The notes below the pieces were generated by a model that was given only the letters and a program-made list of their open reading frames with translations, was not told where the DNA came from and did no database searches. The position numbers and the translations under genes are program-made. Source: Candidatus Endomicrobiellum basalitermitum (lineage in GTDB: Bacteria; Elusimicrobiota; Endomicrobiia; Endomicrobiales; Endomicrobiaceae). From it: a stretch of DNA of 56,654 nt. Shown here one piece after another: positions 19,259-29,038 of the stretch. Within the stretch, counting starts at the first letter, position 1; the number at the start of each line of letters is the position of its first letter. The DNA lies in contig JAITDN010000001.1 of the NCBI GenBank assembly GCA_031282525.1, positions 101,977 to 158,630 of the forward strand, in the 5' to 3' direction.

Positions 19259-19564
19259 ATGGCGTTTATAAGGAAACCTGGATCACAAATGAGGTCTAAA
19301 AATCCTTCAATTAATAATCAAGGACGTCTGATAAATGGAAAATTTAGGAAGTTTGGTCCAATAAGGAGAAAAGTTTGTCGTTTCTGTGCAGATAAACTTG
19401 AAATAGATTATAAAAATGTGAGTTTACTTCGTGTATTTACAACTGAGAAAGGTAAAATACTTTCAGGGCGTATAACTGGCACGTGTGCGAAGCATCAAAG
19501 GAAGTTGGATAGGTCAATTAAAAGGGCAAGAATGCTTGCTCTTTTACCTTTTACAATAAACTAA
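19259..19564 (+). CDS. rpsR: 30S ribosomal protein S18
   Basis: Small-subunit protein partnering S6. The conserved core includes [35 protein letters not shown] and the basic [11 protein letters not shown] ending. Three cysteines (CxxC plus TGTC) suggest the zinc-binding version of S18. 101 residues, with an N-terminal basic extension of about 35. The ribosome binding site is AGGAG right before the ATG. Confidence 0.96.
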   Translation: MAFIRKPGSQMRSKNPSINNQGRLINGKFRKFGPIRRKVCRFCADKLEIDYKNVSLLRVFTTEKGKILSGRITGTCAKHQRKLDRSIKRARMLALLPFTIN

Positions 19565-19628
19565 AATTTTTATGTTTGAAAATAAAGAAGTTAATTGAAC
19601 ACGATATGGAATGCATATCGGAGGGAAA

Positions 19629-20078
19629 ATGAAAGTCATATTAAGGTCTGATATTACTAATGTTGGGCGACAAGGTGAAATTAAAAATGTTGCAGCTGGT
19701 TTTGCTAGGAATTATCTTGTCCCTAAGAGTCTTGCTATGGAAGCAAATACTCGGAATCTTAAAATTTGGGAAAGAGAAAGAGTAAAACTTGAAAAGCAAA
19801 GAGAAGAATTGATAGATAAAGCGAGAAAATTTGCTTCTAAAATGGAGACTTCAAAATTCGTTGCAAAAGTTAAAATTGGTGGGAATGGTAAAATTTTTGG
19901 TTCAATAACTACTTTAAATCTTGTTAAGATTTTTAAAAATAATGGTTTTGAAATAAAAAAGCATGACATTTTCCTTTCTAATAGTATAAAGGAAATAGGT
20001 GATTATGAAATAAGTGTAAGACTTCATCCGGAAGTTATTGCAAAAACAAAGCTTTCTGTTATAAGTGAAAAAGAATAA
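19629..20078 (+). CDS. rplI: 50S ribosomal protein L9
   Basis: A two-domain large-subunit protein joined by a long helix: the N-domain starts MKVILRSDITNVGRQGEI with the KNVAAGFARNYLVPK signature, then the connecting helix and the C-domain (KIGGNGKIFGSIT). I choose the ATG at 19629 over 19611 because GGAGGG is correctly spaced and the protein then begins like its homologues, giving 149 residues. Its last 14 bp overlap the dnaB start. Confidence 0.95.
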   Translation: MKVILRSDITNVGRQGEIKNVAAGFARNYLVPKSLAMEANTRNLKIWERERVKLEKQREELIDKARKFASKMETSKFVAKVKIGGNGKIFGSITTLNLVKIFKNNGFEIKKHDIFLSNSIKEIGDYEISVRLHPEVIAKTKLSVISEKE

Positions 20079-21453
20079 TTCTAATAAAATACCAGATATG
20101 TTTAAAGTTCCGCCTCAGTCTATAAACATGGAAAAGGCTGTACTGGGTGCAATGCTTATAGAGAAAGAGGCTATTTTAAAAGTTATAGATATAATAAACG
20201 AAGGCGATTTTTATAAAGACAAGCATAGACAAATTTTTTTAACGATTTATGAGCTCTATTCATTAAATCAGGTGGTGGATATATTAACTGTTTCCGAAGC
20301 TCTAAAAAAAAAGAAGATATCTGATAAAGTAGGAGGAGTATCTTATCTTACAGACTTAATTAATTCAGTGCAAACTGCCGCAAATGTGGAGTCTTATGCT
20401 TCTAGTATACGCGATAAATCAATATTAAGGCAGCTTATTAATGCTGGAACTACAATAGTTGAAGATTCATTTAATGAACAAAATACTCCTGAAGAAATAT
20501 TAGATAAATCGCAAACAGTTTTGTTCAATATTTCACAACGTAAAGGTGTCAGGAAGGGTTTTTCAGTTGTCTCTGAGCTTATAAGACCAATGTTGGATAA
20601 TCTTGAGAAATTGCATTCTGATCCGAGAAAAGTTTCAGGACTCCCTACTGGTTTTGCGGATTTTGATTCTAAAACTACTGGATTTTATCCATCTGAACTT
20701 ATAATTTTGGCATCGCGTCCATCTATGGGGAAAACTGCATTTGCTCTAAATGTTGCAGAACACGTGGCTGTAATAAAAAAAAAACCTGTTGCCATTTTTT
20801 CATTAGAAATGAAACAGGAAGCGTTAATGTTTAGGTTTCTTGCTTCTTTGGCCAGAGTTAATACTATCAAGTTAAGAAATGGACAATATAATAGTGCAGA
20901 TTGGCCAAGACTTACGACTGCTGCAGAAAAAATTGCTGAAGCTCCTATTTTTATTGATGATGATTCTAATATAAGTGTTATAGATCTTAGAATTAGAGCA
21001 AGAAAACTTGCAATGGAACTTAAAGCAAATAATACAAAGCTTGCCTTAATAATAATAGACTACATTCAATTTATAAATGCTTCCTTAAGCAGAAAGTTTG
21101 AGTCTCGTCAACAAGAAGTTGCTGATATTTCCAGATCTCTTAAAGCTTTAGCAAAGGATTTAGATGTTCCAGTTCTTGTTTTATCTCAGCTTTCGAGAAG
21201 GACGGAAGATAGAGGGAGAAAAGACAGCAAGCCACAACTTTCAGATTTACGAGATTCTGGTGCGATAGAACAAGATGCTGATATAGTTGCGATGCTTTAT
21301 AGAGAAGGATATTATAACAGAGAAGATTCCGAAGTGCAAAAAAAAGCAACACTTATATTGGGGAAACAGAGAAATGGTCCGACAGGAGAAATAAATTTGG
21401 TTTTTGAAGGTGAGTATATGAGATTTTCTGATGAGTCTCCAAGAGAAGGATAA
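20065..21453 (+). CDS. dnaB: Replicative DNA helicase DnaB
   Basis: Hexameric 5'-3' helicase at the fork. The N-terminal helical domain (NMEKAVLGAML) is followed by a RecA-type domain with Walker A SRPSMGKTAF near 217, IFSLEM, Walker B LIIIDYIQF and LSQLSRRTEDR near 373, and DSGAIEQDAD. 462 residues with no intein. The start is GTG at 20065, overlapping rplI, the only reasonable option. alr follows after three bases. Confidence 0.97.
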   Translation: MKKNNSNKIPDMFKVPPQSINMEKAVLGAMLIEKEAILKVIDIINEGDFYKDKHRQIFLTIYELYSLNQVVDILTVSEALKKKKISDKVGGVSYLTDLINSVQTAANVESYASSIRDKSILRQLINAGTTIVEDSFNEQNTPEEILDKSQTVLFNISQRKGVRKGFSVVSELIRPMLDNLEKLHSDPRKVSGLPTGFADFDSKTTGFYPSELIILASRPSMGKTAFALNVAEHVAVIKKKPVAIFSLEMKQEALMFRFLASLARVNTIKLRNGQYNSADWPRLTTAAEKIAEAPIFIDDDSNISVIDLRIRARKLAMELKANNTKLALIIIDYIQFINASLSRKFESRQQEVADISRSLKALAKDLDVPVLVLSQLSRRTEDRGRKDSKPQLSDLRDSGAIEQDADIVAMLYREGYYNREDSEVQKKATLILGKQRNGPTGEINLVFEGEYMRFSDESPREG

Positions 21454-21456
21454 AAA

Positions 21457-22641
21457 TTGTTAATGAATAAACAGCTATCTGTTAAAATGCTTTTAAATAG
21501 TAAATTGAATGGTACGAAACAAACAGTTTTTTTTAGACAAAACTGGGTAGAAATTGATAAAAGTGATTTCTATTTCAATTTAAAAAAGATAAAAGAATAT
21601 ATTTCAAAAGATACTAAAATTATGGCCGTTATAAAATCTGATGCTTATGGTCATGGCGCTGTTGCGCTTGCGAGAGAAGCTCAAGAAGCTGGTGTGACTT
21701 GGATTGCTGTTTCTTCACTTGAAGAGGGTATAATTCTCAGAGAAACTGGTATAAAAAGTGATATTTTGATTCTAGGGAATATTTTTCCTTATGAGAATTT
21801 TCAAGTTGCGATAGCGCATTCCTTAACCTCTACAATTTCTAAGATGTCGGAGTTTGCAAGTTTGGAGAATTTAGCGATAAGATTAAACAAAAGAATTAAT
21901 TTCCATTTTAAGGTAGATACTGGTATGGGAAGAATCGGATCGCTGTCTGAAATTGCATGTTCGGTATTGCAAAAAATTGCACAGAGTAACAAAGTGAGTA
22001 TGATTGGCATGTATACTCATTTTGCGGTTGCGGACACAGATCCTCTTTTTACACAATTACAACTTAGTACTTTTACAAAGATTGTTAAATTTGCACGCGT
22101 AAATCTTAGATTAAAATTCATTGCTCATGTTGCAAATTCAGCGGCATTGTTTAAAAATAAGCGCACTCATCTTGACATGGTACGTCCAGGATTAGGTCTT
22201 TACGGACTTACACCTTTTAAATTTTCAGAAAGATTTTTAAAAGTCAAGCCGGTTTTGTCATGGAAAACAAGAATAACATTTTTAAAAAAAGTTCCATCTG
22301 GGTTTTGTGTGAGTTATGGGAGAGCTTTTGTTACGAATAAGCTGTCTATTATTGCTACGATACCTGTTGGTTATCACGATGGTTATAATAGATTGTTATC
22401 TAATAAAGCAGATGTCTTGGTGCGTGGAAAACGTTGTCCGATTGTCGGAAGAATAACAATGAATATGACGATGATAGATGTGACTGGAATAAAGGATGTT
22501 ACAGTTGGCGATGAAGTGGTTTTGATAGGAACGCAAGGTAAAGAACATATAAAAGTTGATGAAATTGCAAAAATACAGAATACTATAAATTATGAAATCA
22601 CATGCAATATATCCGCACATATTCCTAGGATTATAGTATAA
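21457..22641 (+). CDS. alr: Alanine racemase
   Basis: PLP-dependent racemase making D-alanine for peptidoglycan. PLP-binding Lys60 lies in AVIKSDAYGHG, the catalytic Tyr is in CVSYGRAF near residue 286, and GRITMNMTMIDVT is the conserved C-terminal block. 394 residues with an N-terminal extension of about 25. The start may be TTG at 21457 (six bases after AAGGA) or ATG at 21463. The enzyme needs PLP, although the pdxJ gene in this window is dead. Confidence 0.93.
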   Translation: MLMNKQLSVKMLLNSKLNGTKQTVFFRQNWVEIDKSDFYFNLKKIKEYISKDTKIMAVIKSDAYGHGAVALAREAQEAGVTWIAVSSLEEGIILRETGIKSDILILGNIFPYENFQVAIAHSLTSTISKMSEFASLENLAIRLNKRINFHFKVDTGMGRIGSLSEIACSVLQKIAQSNKVSMIGMYTHFAVADTDPLFTQLQLSTFTKIVKFARVNLRLKFIAHVANSAALFKNKRTHLDMVRPGLGLYGLTPFKFSERFLKVKPVLSWKTRITFLKKVPSGFCVSYGRAFVTNKLSIIATIPVGYHDGYNRLLSNKADVLVRGKRCPIVGRITMNMTMIDVTGIKDVTVGDEVVLIGTQGKEHIKVDEIAKIQNTINYEITCNISAHIPRIIV

Positions 22642-23339
22642 TTAAGTTGTTACCTAAAAATATAGTTGTATTAATATGAATTTGTTTTAAATAAGAGCTT
22701 AAAAAACTTTGAAAGCTTTTGAAAAACTATAAATATAAGTATAAGTGAGATAATATATTATTAAGAAGTATTGTTTCTCAAATAGTTAATGTTGAATGGC
22801 GATCTGTTCCTATAATAAATAGTACTTACATCTTTTTTATAGAAATGGTTTTAGCTTTTTTACAGGTAGGGTCAGAGACTGCAAATATTTTTAAAAATCT
22901 GTTTGTAAATAACAGATTCTTCTTTAGTTATAGAGTTAGATTATGTTCTTACAGCTTGCTCAGAAGTTTTGGATTTTATGACATCATTAATTTTTGATGT
23001 AATTTTAGTGAATCGAAAATTGATGCAGATTTAAGATTTTAATTAACAAAAATAGTTTCATACTGGATTTATTGTTGGGAATATTTTGTGTAAAGCTACA
23101 ATCACATATCATATATAAAAATTTGAAATTAATGACAAGAATTTGTTGTCTTTACTGTTTGCTGGAATTGTGAATTTTATCTCTTTTCTATTATCAGAAA
23201 ATAATATTATCTGTTTTTGAGAATGACTCAATTAGATTTCTATTATGATCAGTAAGTAAATTTTTGTGAGTTTATTTAATTTAGAAGTTTATATAGTAGT
23301 CTTATGACATATAATTGAAATGTGTTAAAATTTATGCGA
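22642..23339. other. Long AT-rich gap between alr and radA
   Basis: About 700 bp without an intact gene. The first half holds the probable permease relic listed separately. The rest (about 23000-23339) is stop-rich in all frames, with no RNA-like structure I can defend. A gene or several genes have probably eroded here. Confidence 0.5.
22749..22997 (+). pseudogene. Probable relic of an MlaE-type ABC permease
   Basis: An 82-codon open stretch without a start codon reads VEWRSVPIINSTYIFF then IEMVLAFLQVGSE and, further on, SLLRSFG. This resembles the MlaE/YrbE permease order: a basic residue and Ser-Leu-Pro-Ile opening a helix, an MVLALQ segment, then LSLLRELGP. After the stop, ESKIDADL in the same region recalls GSAIAAELG. 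The identification rests on motif order alone. If correct, the phospholipid-transport Mla operon was lost from between alr and radA. Confidence 0.35.
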
Positions 23340-24710
23340 ATGAAAAAGCAAAAAAATAAGTTTTTATGCCAACAATGTGGATACAATTCTGTTCAATGGC
23401 TTGGCAAATGTCCGTCTTGCGAGGCATGGAATAGTTTTACGAGAGAGAAGTTTTCAGAGTCTAGTCAAAAGTCGTATTTCATATCTAAACAGATTACGTG
23501 TTTTTCATCTGAAGTTTTAAAGTTAAATGATATTTCGGTTAAAGATTTTTTAAGATATCAGACCGCAATAAAGGAATTTGATAATGTAATGGGTGGGGGA
23601 ATTGTTCCTAGTTCTTTAATACTTTTAGGTGGTGCGCCTGGTATTGGTAAGTCTACGTTGATGTTACATATATCAAGTGCTTTGAGTGATAAAAATAAAG
23701 TTCTTTACGTATCTGGTGAAGAGTCTCTTTCGCAAATTAAATCGCGCGCTGAACGCCTTAAAATAAAAAAGGATAATATCTTTTTAGTTTCTGAAACAAA
23801 TCTTCTAAGTATTATAGTTGCTATGGATAAAATAAATCCTAAATTTTTAGTTGTAGATTCAATTCAGACAACCTATCATCCTGAGCTTCTAAGTGCTCCT
23901 GGTACAGTTGGCCAAGTACGTGAGACAACTGCGGAGTTGTTAAGAATCGCAAAATCAAAGAATATCACTGTGTTCCTTTTAGGTCATGTCACAAAAGAAG
24001 GTGATTTAGCAGGTCCTAGAGTTTTAGAGCATATTGTTGATACTGTGTTATACTTTGAGAGTGAACGTCAACGTACATATAGAATTTTAAGGGTTTATAA
24101 AAATAGGTTTGGACCTACAAATGAAATTGGGATTTTTGAAATGAATTCACGTGGTCTTTCTGAAATTTCTAATCCTTCACTTATTTTTTTAGGGGAACGT
24201 ACTTTAAATGCTGCTGGGAATGTTGTAACTGTTTCAATTGAAGGAACAAGACCTTTTCTTTTAGAAGTTCAAGCTCTTACCTCAAGAACTGTGTTTGGAT
24301 TACCACGTAGAATGGTCTCCGGTTATGACGCGAATCGTCTTACCATCCTTATAGCGGTTTTAGAGAAGAGATTAGGTCTATCTTTTGGAATGCAAGATGT
24401 TTTTGTAAATATTGCAGGTGGTGTGAAAATCAAAGAAACTTCTGCAGATTTATCGGTCGCTTGCTCTATAATATCTGCGAGTTTAGGTTTTATTTGCCCC
24501 AAGGATTTGATAGTTTTTGGAGAAGTTAGTCTTTCTGGTGAAATTCGTTCTGTAGTGTTTGCAGCGGAACGAATTTTTGAAGCAGAAAAACTCGGTTTTA
24601 AAAAAGCAATAATACCGAGGGGTAATTTAAAAAACTTGTTGTACAAAGGCAAGATAGATTTGATTGGAGTGGAAACTATTGAGTCCGCGATTAAAACTTT
24701 AAAACTTTAA
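23340..24710 (+). CDS. radA: DNA repair protein RadA/Sms
   Basis: Branch-migration ATPase acting with RecA. The N-terminal zinc finger has Cys10, Cys13, Cys24 and Cys27 (CQQCGY, CPSC), followed by Walker A GGAPGIGKST near 97-106, the RadA-specific KNRFG motif near 254-258, and a Lon-like C-terminal domain (VFVNIAGGVKI). I choose the ATG at 23340, which gives 456 residues starting as homologues do; GTG 23322 and ATG 23334 are alternatives. In Firmicutes disA often follows, but here the next gene is convergent gmhA. Confidence 0.95.
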   Translation: MKKQKNKFLCQQCGYNSVQWLGKCPSCEAWNSFTREKFSESSQKSYFISKQITCFSSEVLKLNDISVKDFLRYQTAIKEFDNVMGGGIVPSSLILLGGAPGIGKSTLMLHISSALSDKNKVLYVSGEESLSQIKSRAERLKIKKDNIFLVSETNLLSIIVAMDKINPKFLVVDSIQTTYHPELLSAPGTVGQVRETTAELLRIAKSKNITVFLLGHVTKEGDLAGPRVLEHIVDTVLYFESERQRTYRILRVYKNRFGPTNEIGIFEMNSRGLSEISNPSLIFLGERTLNAAGNVVTVSIEGTRPFLLEVQALTSRTVFGLPRRMVSGYDANRLTILIAVLEKRLGLSFGMQDVFVNIAGGVKIKETSADLSVACSIISASLGFICPKDLIVFGEVSLSGEIRSVVFAAERIFEAEKLGFKKAIIPRGNLKNLLYKGKIDLIGVETIESAIKTLKL

Positions 24711-24716
24711 CTTTGA

Positions 24717-24731
24717 CTTCATAAGATGAAG
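24717..24731. terminator. Hairpin between convergent radA and gmhA
   Basis: CTTCAT-AAG-ATGAAG is a perfect six-pair stem lying exactly in the 22-bp gap between the two stops. There is no uninterrupted U run on either strand, so terminator function is uncertain. Confidence 0.35.
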
Positions 24732-24732
24732 A

Positions 24733-25311
24733 TTAATTGAAATTTTTTTCTTCAATGATTCTTGCAATAATATGTATTAAGAGTATATGACACTCCTGAA
24801 CCCTAGCTGTAGTTTTTGATGGAGCACAGTAACATAAATCACACATATCTTTCATTTTTCCACCTTCAGAGTTCGTCATACCTATTTTAAATACATTTAG
24901 CTTTTTTGCTACTTCCAGAGCTTTTATAATATTCAACGAATTTCCGCTTGTTGATATAGCTATGAATACGTCGTTTTTTTTTGCAAAAGCTTCAAGTTGG
25001 CGACTAAAAGTGAATTCATAGCCTAAATCGTTGCCGATAGCAGTTATTGTTGACACGTTTTCAGATAAAGCAATAGAAGCAACGGCTTTTCTGTTTTTTT
25101 CGAATCTTACAACTATTTCAGTGGCAAAATGTAAAGCATCTGCGGCAGACCCCCCATTGCCACAAATAATTGTTTTTTTATTATTCTTGTAAGTTTTAAC
25201 AATTTTGTTTGCAATATTGTAAACATATTCAATATGCTTAGGTTTAAGCATTTCTTTTTTTGCCTCAATATTATCGTTGATAATATTTTTAATGAGTTCT
25301 TTTGTAGTCAC
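24733..25311 (-). CDS. gmhA: Phosphoheptose isomerase
   Basis: Converts sedoheptulose 7-phosphate to D-glycero-D-manno-heptose 7-phosphate, the first step to heptose for LPS core. It has the SIS fold: GNGGSAADA (51-59), STSGNS (120-125). The zinc ligands known from E. coli GmhA (His61, Glu65, Gln172, His180) occur at the same numbers here. 192 residues. It is a single gene with 47 bp to accC and no other heptose genes nearby. DiaA-like SIS proteins are the alternative, but the complete zinc site favours GmhA. Confidence 0.88.
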   Translation of the reverse strand: MTTKELIKNIINDNIEAKKEMLKPKHIEYVYNIANKIVKTYKNNKKTIICGNGGSAADALHFATEIVVRFEKNRKAVASIALSENVSTITAIGNDLGYEFTFSRQLEAFAKKNDVFIAISTSGNSLNIIKALEVAKKLNVFKIGMTNSEGGKMKDMCDLCYCAPSKTTARVQECHILLIHIIARIIEEKNFN

Positions 25312-25358
25312 TGTTTAGCTCTTTATGTTTAAAAATTAAGGAATTATTATGATATTAT

Positions 25359-26711
25359 TTATTGTTTTTCAAAAATATGTTTTGAAAGGAAAGCTGTACT
25401 TATACTGCCACTTCGAAACTTTTCATTTGCCATAATTTTACTATGAAGAGAGGAAGTGTTTTTAATGCCTTCAATTTCAACTTCTCCCAATGCTCTTTGC
25501 ATTTTTACAATGGTTTCTTCTCTATTTTTACCAAAAGCTATAACTTTTGCGATTAGGCTGTCGTAAAAAGGCGGTATTGTGTATCCGGAATAAACATGTG
25601 TGTCTAATCTTATTCCAGGTCCTCCTGGCAAAAATAATTTCCCGATTTTTCCTGGCGATGGAATAAAATCTCTATCAGGATCTTCAGCGTTTATTCTACA
25701 TTCTATGGCATGTCCCATAATTTTAATTTTCTCAGAATCAATTGAAAGTTTTTCACCTGCAGCAAGCTTTATTTGTTCTTTTACGAGATCTATACCTGTA
25801 AGCATTTCACTAACTGGATGCTCTACTTGGATTCTAGTGTTCATTTCCATAAAATAAAAGTTTCCTTTTTTGTCTAATAAAAACTCCACTGTGCCTACAG
25901 TAGTGTATTTTATAGATGAGGCGACATTTCTTGCTATTTTACCCATTTTCTTTCTCAAGGCATCGCCCATTAGTGGTGAAGGACTTTCTTCAAGAAGTTT
26001 CTGATGTCGTCTTTGTATGGAACAATCTCTTTCTGGGAGATAAGCAGTTTTTCCGTATTTGTCTGCAAGTATTTGAAATTCTATATGATGTGGTTCTTCT
26101 ATGTATTTTTCCATATATACATCAGAATTTCCAAAAGCAGCTTTTGCCTCTGTTTGTGCTGTAACTATAGAATTTTGCAATGTTTCCTCAGATACAACTA
26201 TTCTCATACCTTTTCCGCCTCCACCTGTACTCGCTTTAATAATGATAGGATAGCCTATTTTTTTTGCCATAGGGAAAATTCTTGAATCGTTGATGTTAAC
26301 GGGTCCGTCAGAACCAGGAATTACTGGAACACCTGATTTTTTCATAAGTTTTATAGCCATGATTTTATCGCCCATTTGTTCTATTGCTTTTTTTGAAGGA
26401 CCTATGAATTTGAGTCCACAAGTTTCACAAACTTCTGCAAAATAAGCATTTTCAGCTAAGAACCCATATCCGGGATGTATTGCATTTGCTCCTGAGATTT
26501 CTGCAGCTGCTATAATACTTGGAATATTTAGATAACTTTCGGAGGCACTCGCATTACCGATACAGATAGCTTTATCAGCAAGTTTTACATGCATGCTCTC
26601 TCTGTCAACCTCTGAATGTATAGCAACAGTTTTAATACCCAATTCTCTACAAGCTCTTATAACTCTACAGGCTATTTCTCCTCTATTGGCAACCAGGATT
26701 TTTTCAAACAT
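25359..26711 (-). CDS. accC: Acetyl-CoA carboxylase biotin carboxylase subunit
   Basis: ATP-grasp enzyme that carboxylates the biotin on AccB. It starts FEKILVANRGEIACRVIRACRELG. The glycine-rich ATP lid is STGGGGKGMRIV near 165, the conserved ERDCSIQRRHQK block follows, then EMNTRIQVEHPVSE near 290-303. 450 residues, full length. It lies immediately downstream of accB, in the order M24 peptidase-efp-accB-accC known from Bacillus. The carboxyltransferase subunits are not in this window. Confidence 0.97.
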   Translation of the reverse strand: MFEKILVANRGEIACRVIRACRELGIKTVAIHSEVDRESMHVKLADKAICIGNASASESYLNIPSIIAAAEISGANAIHPGYGFLAENAYFAEVCETCGLKFIGPSKKAIEQMGDKIMAIKLMKKSGVPVIPGSDGPVNINDSRIFPMAKKIGYPIIIKASTGGGGKGMRIVVSEETLQNSIVTAQTEAKAAFGNSDVYMEKYIEEPHHIEFQILADKYGKTAYLPERDCSIQRRHQKLLEESPSPLMGDALRKKMGKIARNVASSIKYTTVGTVEFLLDKKGNFYFMEMNTRIQVEHPVSEMLTGIDLVKEQIKLAAGEKLSIDSEKIKIMGHAIECRINAEDPDRDFIPSPGKIGKLFLPGGPGIRLDTHVYSGYTIPPFYDSLIAKVIAFGKNREETIVKMQRALGEVEIEGIKNTSSLHSKIMANEKFRSGSISTAFLSKHIFEKQ

Positions 26712-26779
26712 CTTATCTCCTATTTACAACTGCAGTTTGAAATTTTTACTAAAAAAAATACTAATTAGTATTTTTTACC

Positions 26780-27217
26780 TTATTTATTGTCATCTGTGTT
26801 ATCTACTAAAAACAATTCTTGTCCATATTCAACTACTTGGCCATTTGAGACTAAAACTTTTAATATTTTGCCTTTGGTATTAGAATACACATCTTTAATA
26901 ATTTTCATTGCTTCAACTTGTCCTATTTTTTGTCCGGTAATTACATTATCTCCTTCTTTAATGAATGGGAGTTTGTTGTTGTTTTGTACGTTAATAAACG
27001 TACCTACCATTGTTGATTTGATGGAAGTTAGTGTAAGCTTTTTTTTCTCTTTTTTTTCTTCTTTTATAATAATCTTGTTTTCTATGGGTGGTGCTATGGT
27101 TGTTGTCACATCGCTTTTTTTAAAATAAAAGAAGTTTTCATCGCTTTGATATCGCATTTCCTTGATATCTGTATCCTTAATTGATTTTAGAAATTCTTTG
27201 ATTTTTTGCGGATTCAT
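26780..27217 (-). CDS. accB: Biotin carboxyl carrier protein of acetyl-CoA carboxylase
   Basis: Carries biotin between AccC and the carboxyltransferase. The C-terminal biotinyl domain contains EAMK with target Lys105, followed by DVYSNTKGKI. The N-terminal helix (KIKEFLKSIKDTDIKEM) is the AccC-binding region, and a Lys/Glu-rich linker joins them in place of the usual Pro/Ala linker. 145 residues. The start follows CAGAGGT. Co-transcribed with accC. Confidence 0.95.
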   Translation of the reverse strand: MNPQKIKEFLKSIKDTDIKEMRYQSDENFFYFKKSDVTTTIAPPIENKIIIKEEKKEKKKLTLTSIKSTMVGTFINVQNNNKLPFIKEGDNVITGQKIGQVEAMKIIKDVYSNTKGKILKVLVSNGQVVEYGQELFLVDNTDDNK

Positions 27218-27312
27218 TTTTACCTCTGGGTATACTTAAAAATGTAATAATATTTTAAGTCAAGTTTTTGTATTTTGTTACTTACTTTTTAATTGAGCTT
27301 TAAACTTATAAC

Positions 27313-27870
27313 TTATGCTTTTTCAACATATTCTCCGGTTCTTGTATCAACTTTTATTTTGTTACCTTCTTTAATAAAAAGAGGTACTCGAATACTAACC
27401 CCAGTTTCAAGTTTAGCTATTTTTGTCATATTGGAAATTGAATCGCCTTTAATTCCAGGTTCTGCTTCTGCTATTCTCATTACCATAATTACAGGTAGTT
27501 CTATACCTATAAGTTCATTTTCAAGGTATATTGTGTCAACCTCAAGGTTTTCTTTGAGAAAGTTTATTGCCTCTCCTAAGACTTCGTGAGGAACTGTTAT
27601 TTGTTCATAAGTGTTCATATCCATAAAATTATAGTTTCCACTTTCTTTATATAAAAATTGTTTTTTCTGTCTTGTAATGTTTAACATTTCAAATCTTTCC
27701 CCCGACTTAAAAGTGCGTTCAATAACGCCTCCTTTTTTAAGATGTTTAAGTTTTACGCGCATAATGGCACCACCTTTGCCGGGCTTGTGATTTTGAAACC
27801 AGATAATTTGATAAGGTTCTCCATCAACTAAAATATTAAGACCATTTTTAAAGTTTGATGTTGATATCAT
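27313..27870 (-). CDS. efp: Elongation factor P
   Basis: Rescues ribosomes stalled on polyproline. KOW-like domain I has the HKPGKGGA loop whose Lys32 aligns with the modified lysine of EF-P, followed by the OB domains with NFMDMNTYEQ and the C-terminal RIAEAEPGIKGD and TGASIRVP-like block (TGVSIRVP). 185 residues. No EpmA/EpmB or EarP genes are nearby, so the modification status is unknown. It is 95 bp upstream of accB and 15 bp downstream of the M24 peptidase. Confidence 0.96.
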   Translation of the reverse strand: MISTSNFKNGLNILVDGEPYQIIWFQNHKPGKGGAIMRVKLKHLKKGGVIERTFKSGERFEMLNITRQKKQFLYKESGNYNFMDMNTYEQITVPHEVLGEAINFLKENLEVDTIYLENELIGIELPVIMVMRIAEAEPGIKGDSISNMTKIAKLETGVSIRVPLFIKEGNKIKVDTRTGEYVEKA

Positions 27871-27885
27871 TATTTATCTCCTAAT

Positions 27886-28944
27886 CTAATACTCTGCAGA
27901 AGTTAAAACTTCGCAACCATTTTCTTTTATTAATATAGTATCTTCGATTCTTATACCAAATTCGTGTTCAATGTATATACCAGGTTCTACTGTGACTACC
28001 ATATTCGTTAAAAAAACACCTTTGGTATTTAATGCTAATGAAGGTATTTCATGGATTTCTATACCTATTCCATGACCGGTACTATGAATGAAGTTTTCTT
28101 TATATCCAGCTGTTTCTATAATGTTTCTTGCCATTTTATCTGCCCATGATATTGCCAACCCTGATTTTATTTCTTTTAAAACCACATTTTGAGAATTTTT
28201 TACTATATTCCAAACCTTTTTATAATTACTATTATTAGGTGGTTCCCCTAAAAAATAAGTGCGGGTTAAATCTGAACAATAATTATTGTACATACAGCCC
28301 ATATCTATGACTATTATGTCATTTTCAGCTATTTTGCGATTTGAACTTTTGTGGTGTGGGTTGGCAGAGTTCATCCCAGAGGCAACTATAGGGCTAAAAC
28401 TCTCCAATACTCGATTTTTAGCAAATAATTCAAGTATTCTGTAATGGATGTCAAGTTCACTTAATCCTGATTTTAATTCATATTTAATTGTGTTACATAT
28501 TTCAGATGCGATTTGACAAGCTTTTTTTAAATTTTTAATTTCGTTTGTGCTTTTTACTAGTCTAATATCATCTAGAATACCAATTTTTCTTATAATGTCG
28601 ATTTTTTCATGATTTAAACTTTCATTTATTAGTATAAAATTTGCTGCATTCATATATTTAGGGTCGATTAATAAAGCTTTTATTTTATTTTGTTTTAAAA
28701 TTTCTGCAACAGTTTTATAAAAAGATAAATCCGTACATTCAATATATAGGTTTTGTTTATTGAAATATTCTTTTGCCTGATTTTCAATTATTTTTTGGCA
28801 TATCAAATATGTTTTATTTTTTAAAAATAAAAGCCAAAATCCGTCGAATTCTGCGCCAGTAATGTAAAAAATTTCTTTATTATTTGTAAAAAGTATACTA
28901 TCTGCTTGATACCTATCTAATATCTTTAATATTTTATCTTTCAT
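27886..28944 (-). CDS. M24 family Xaa-Pro aminopeptidase
   Basis: Removes N-terminal residues before proline. The pita-bread fold metal ligands are visible: Asp in VIDMG and CSDLTRTY, His in HSTGHGIG, Glu in VEPGIY, and Glu in RIEDT. The N-terminal creatinase-like domain occupies about residues 1-125. 352 residues. It is first of the efp-accB-accC group. Its start is close to the divergent cold-shock promoter, so the two may share a control region. Confidence 0.92.
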   Translation of the reverse strand: MKDKILKILDRYQADSILFTNNKEIFYITGAEFDGFWLLFLKNKTYLICQKIIENQAKEYFNKQNLYIECTDLSFYKTVAEILKQNKIKALLIDPKYMNAANFILINESLNHEKIDIIRKIGILDDIRLVKSTNEIKNLKKACQIASEICNTIKYELKSGLSELDIHYRILELFAKNRVLESFSPIVASGMNSANPHHKSSNRKIAENDIIVIDMGCMYNNYCSDLTRTYFLGEPPNNSNYKKVWNIVKNSQNVVLKEIKSGLAISWADKMARNIIETAGYKENFIHSTGHGIGIEIHEIPSLALNTKGVFLTNMVVTVEPGIYIEHEFGIRIEDTILIKENGCEVLTSAEY

Positions 28945-28971
28945 ATTTCCCTATTGACAGCCTAAATGTTA

Positions 28972-29000
28972 TTGACATTATACAATTATTCTACTACAAT
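28972..29000 (+). promoter_or_regulatory. Promoter of the cold-shock gene
   Basis: TTGACA (28972-28977), a 17-bp spacer, TACAAT (28995-29000): near-consensus spacing and hexamers. A second TTGACA at 28954-28959 lies 18 bp further upstream. Transcription would start near 29007, giving a leader of about 75 nt. Confidence 0.8.
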
Positions 29001-29038
29001 GCTCTAGCAATCACAATAGCTAATTGTAGTTTAATTGT

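Noticed and set aside
24323-24652. 109-codon minus-strand frame inside radA
   Set aside because: It is opposite the conserved Lon-like domain of RadA. No motif, no ribosome binding site and no neighbour support.
25916-27128. Plus-strand frames opposite accC and accB
   Set aside because: Both genes on the minus strand are complete and well conserved. The opposite frames show only low-complexity hydrophobic sequence.
28954-28959. Second TTGACA as an independent cold-shock promoter
   Set aside because: No -10 lies at 16-18 bp; the nearest candidates give spacers of 19 or 21 bp. The downstream pair is better.
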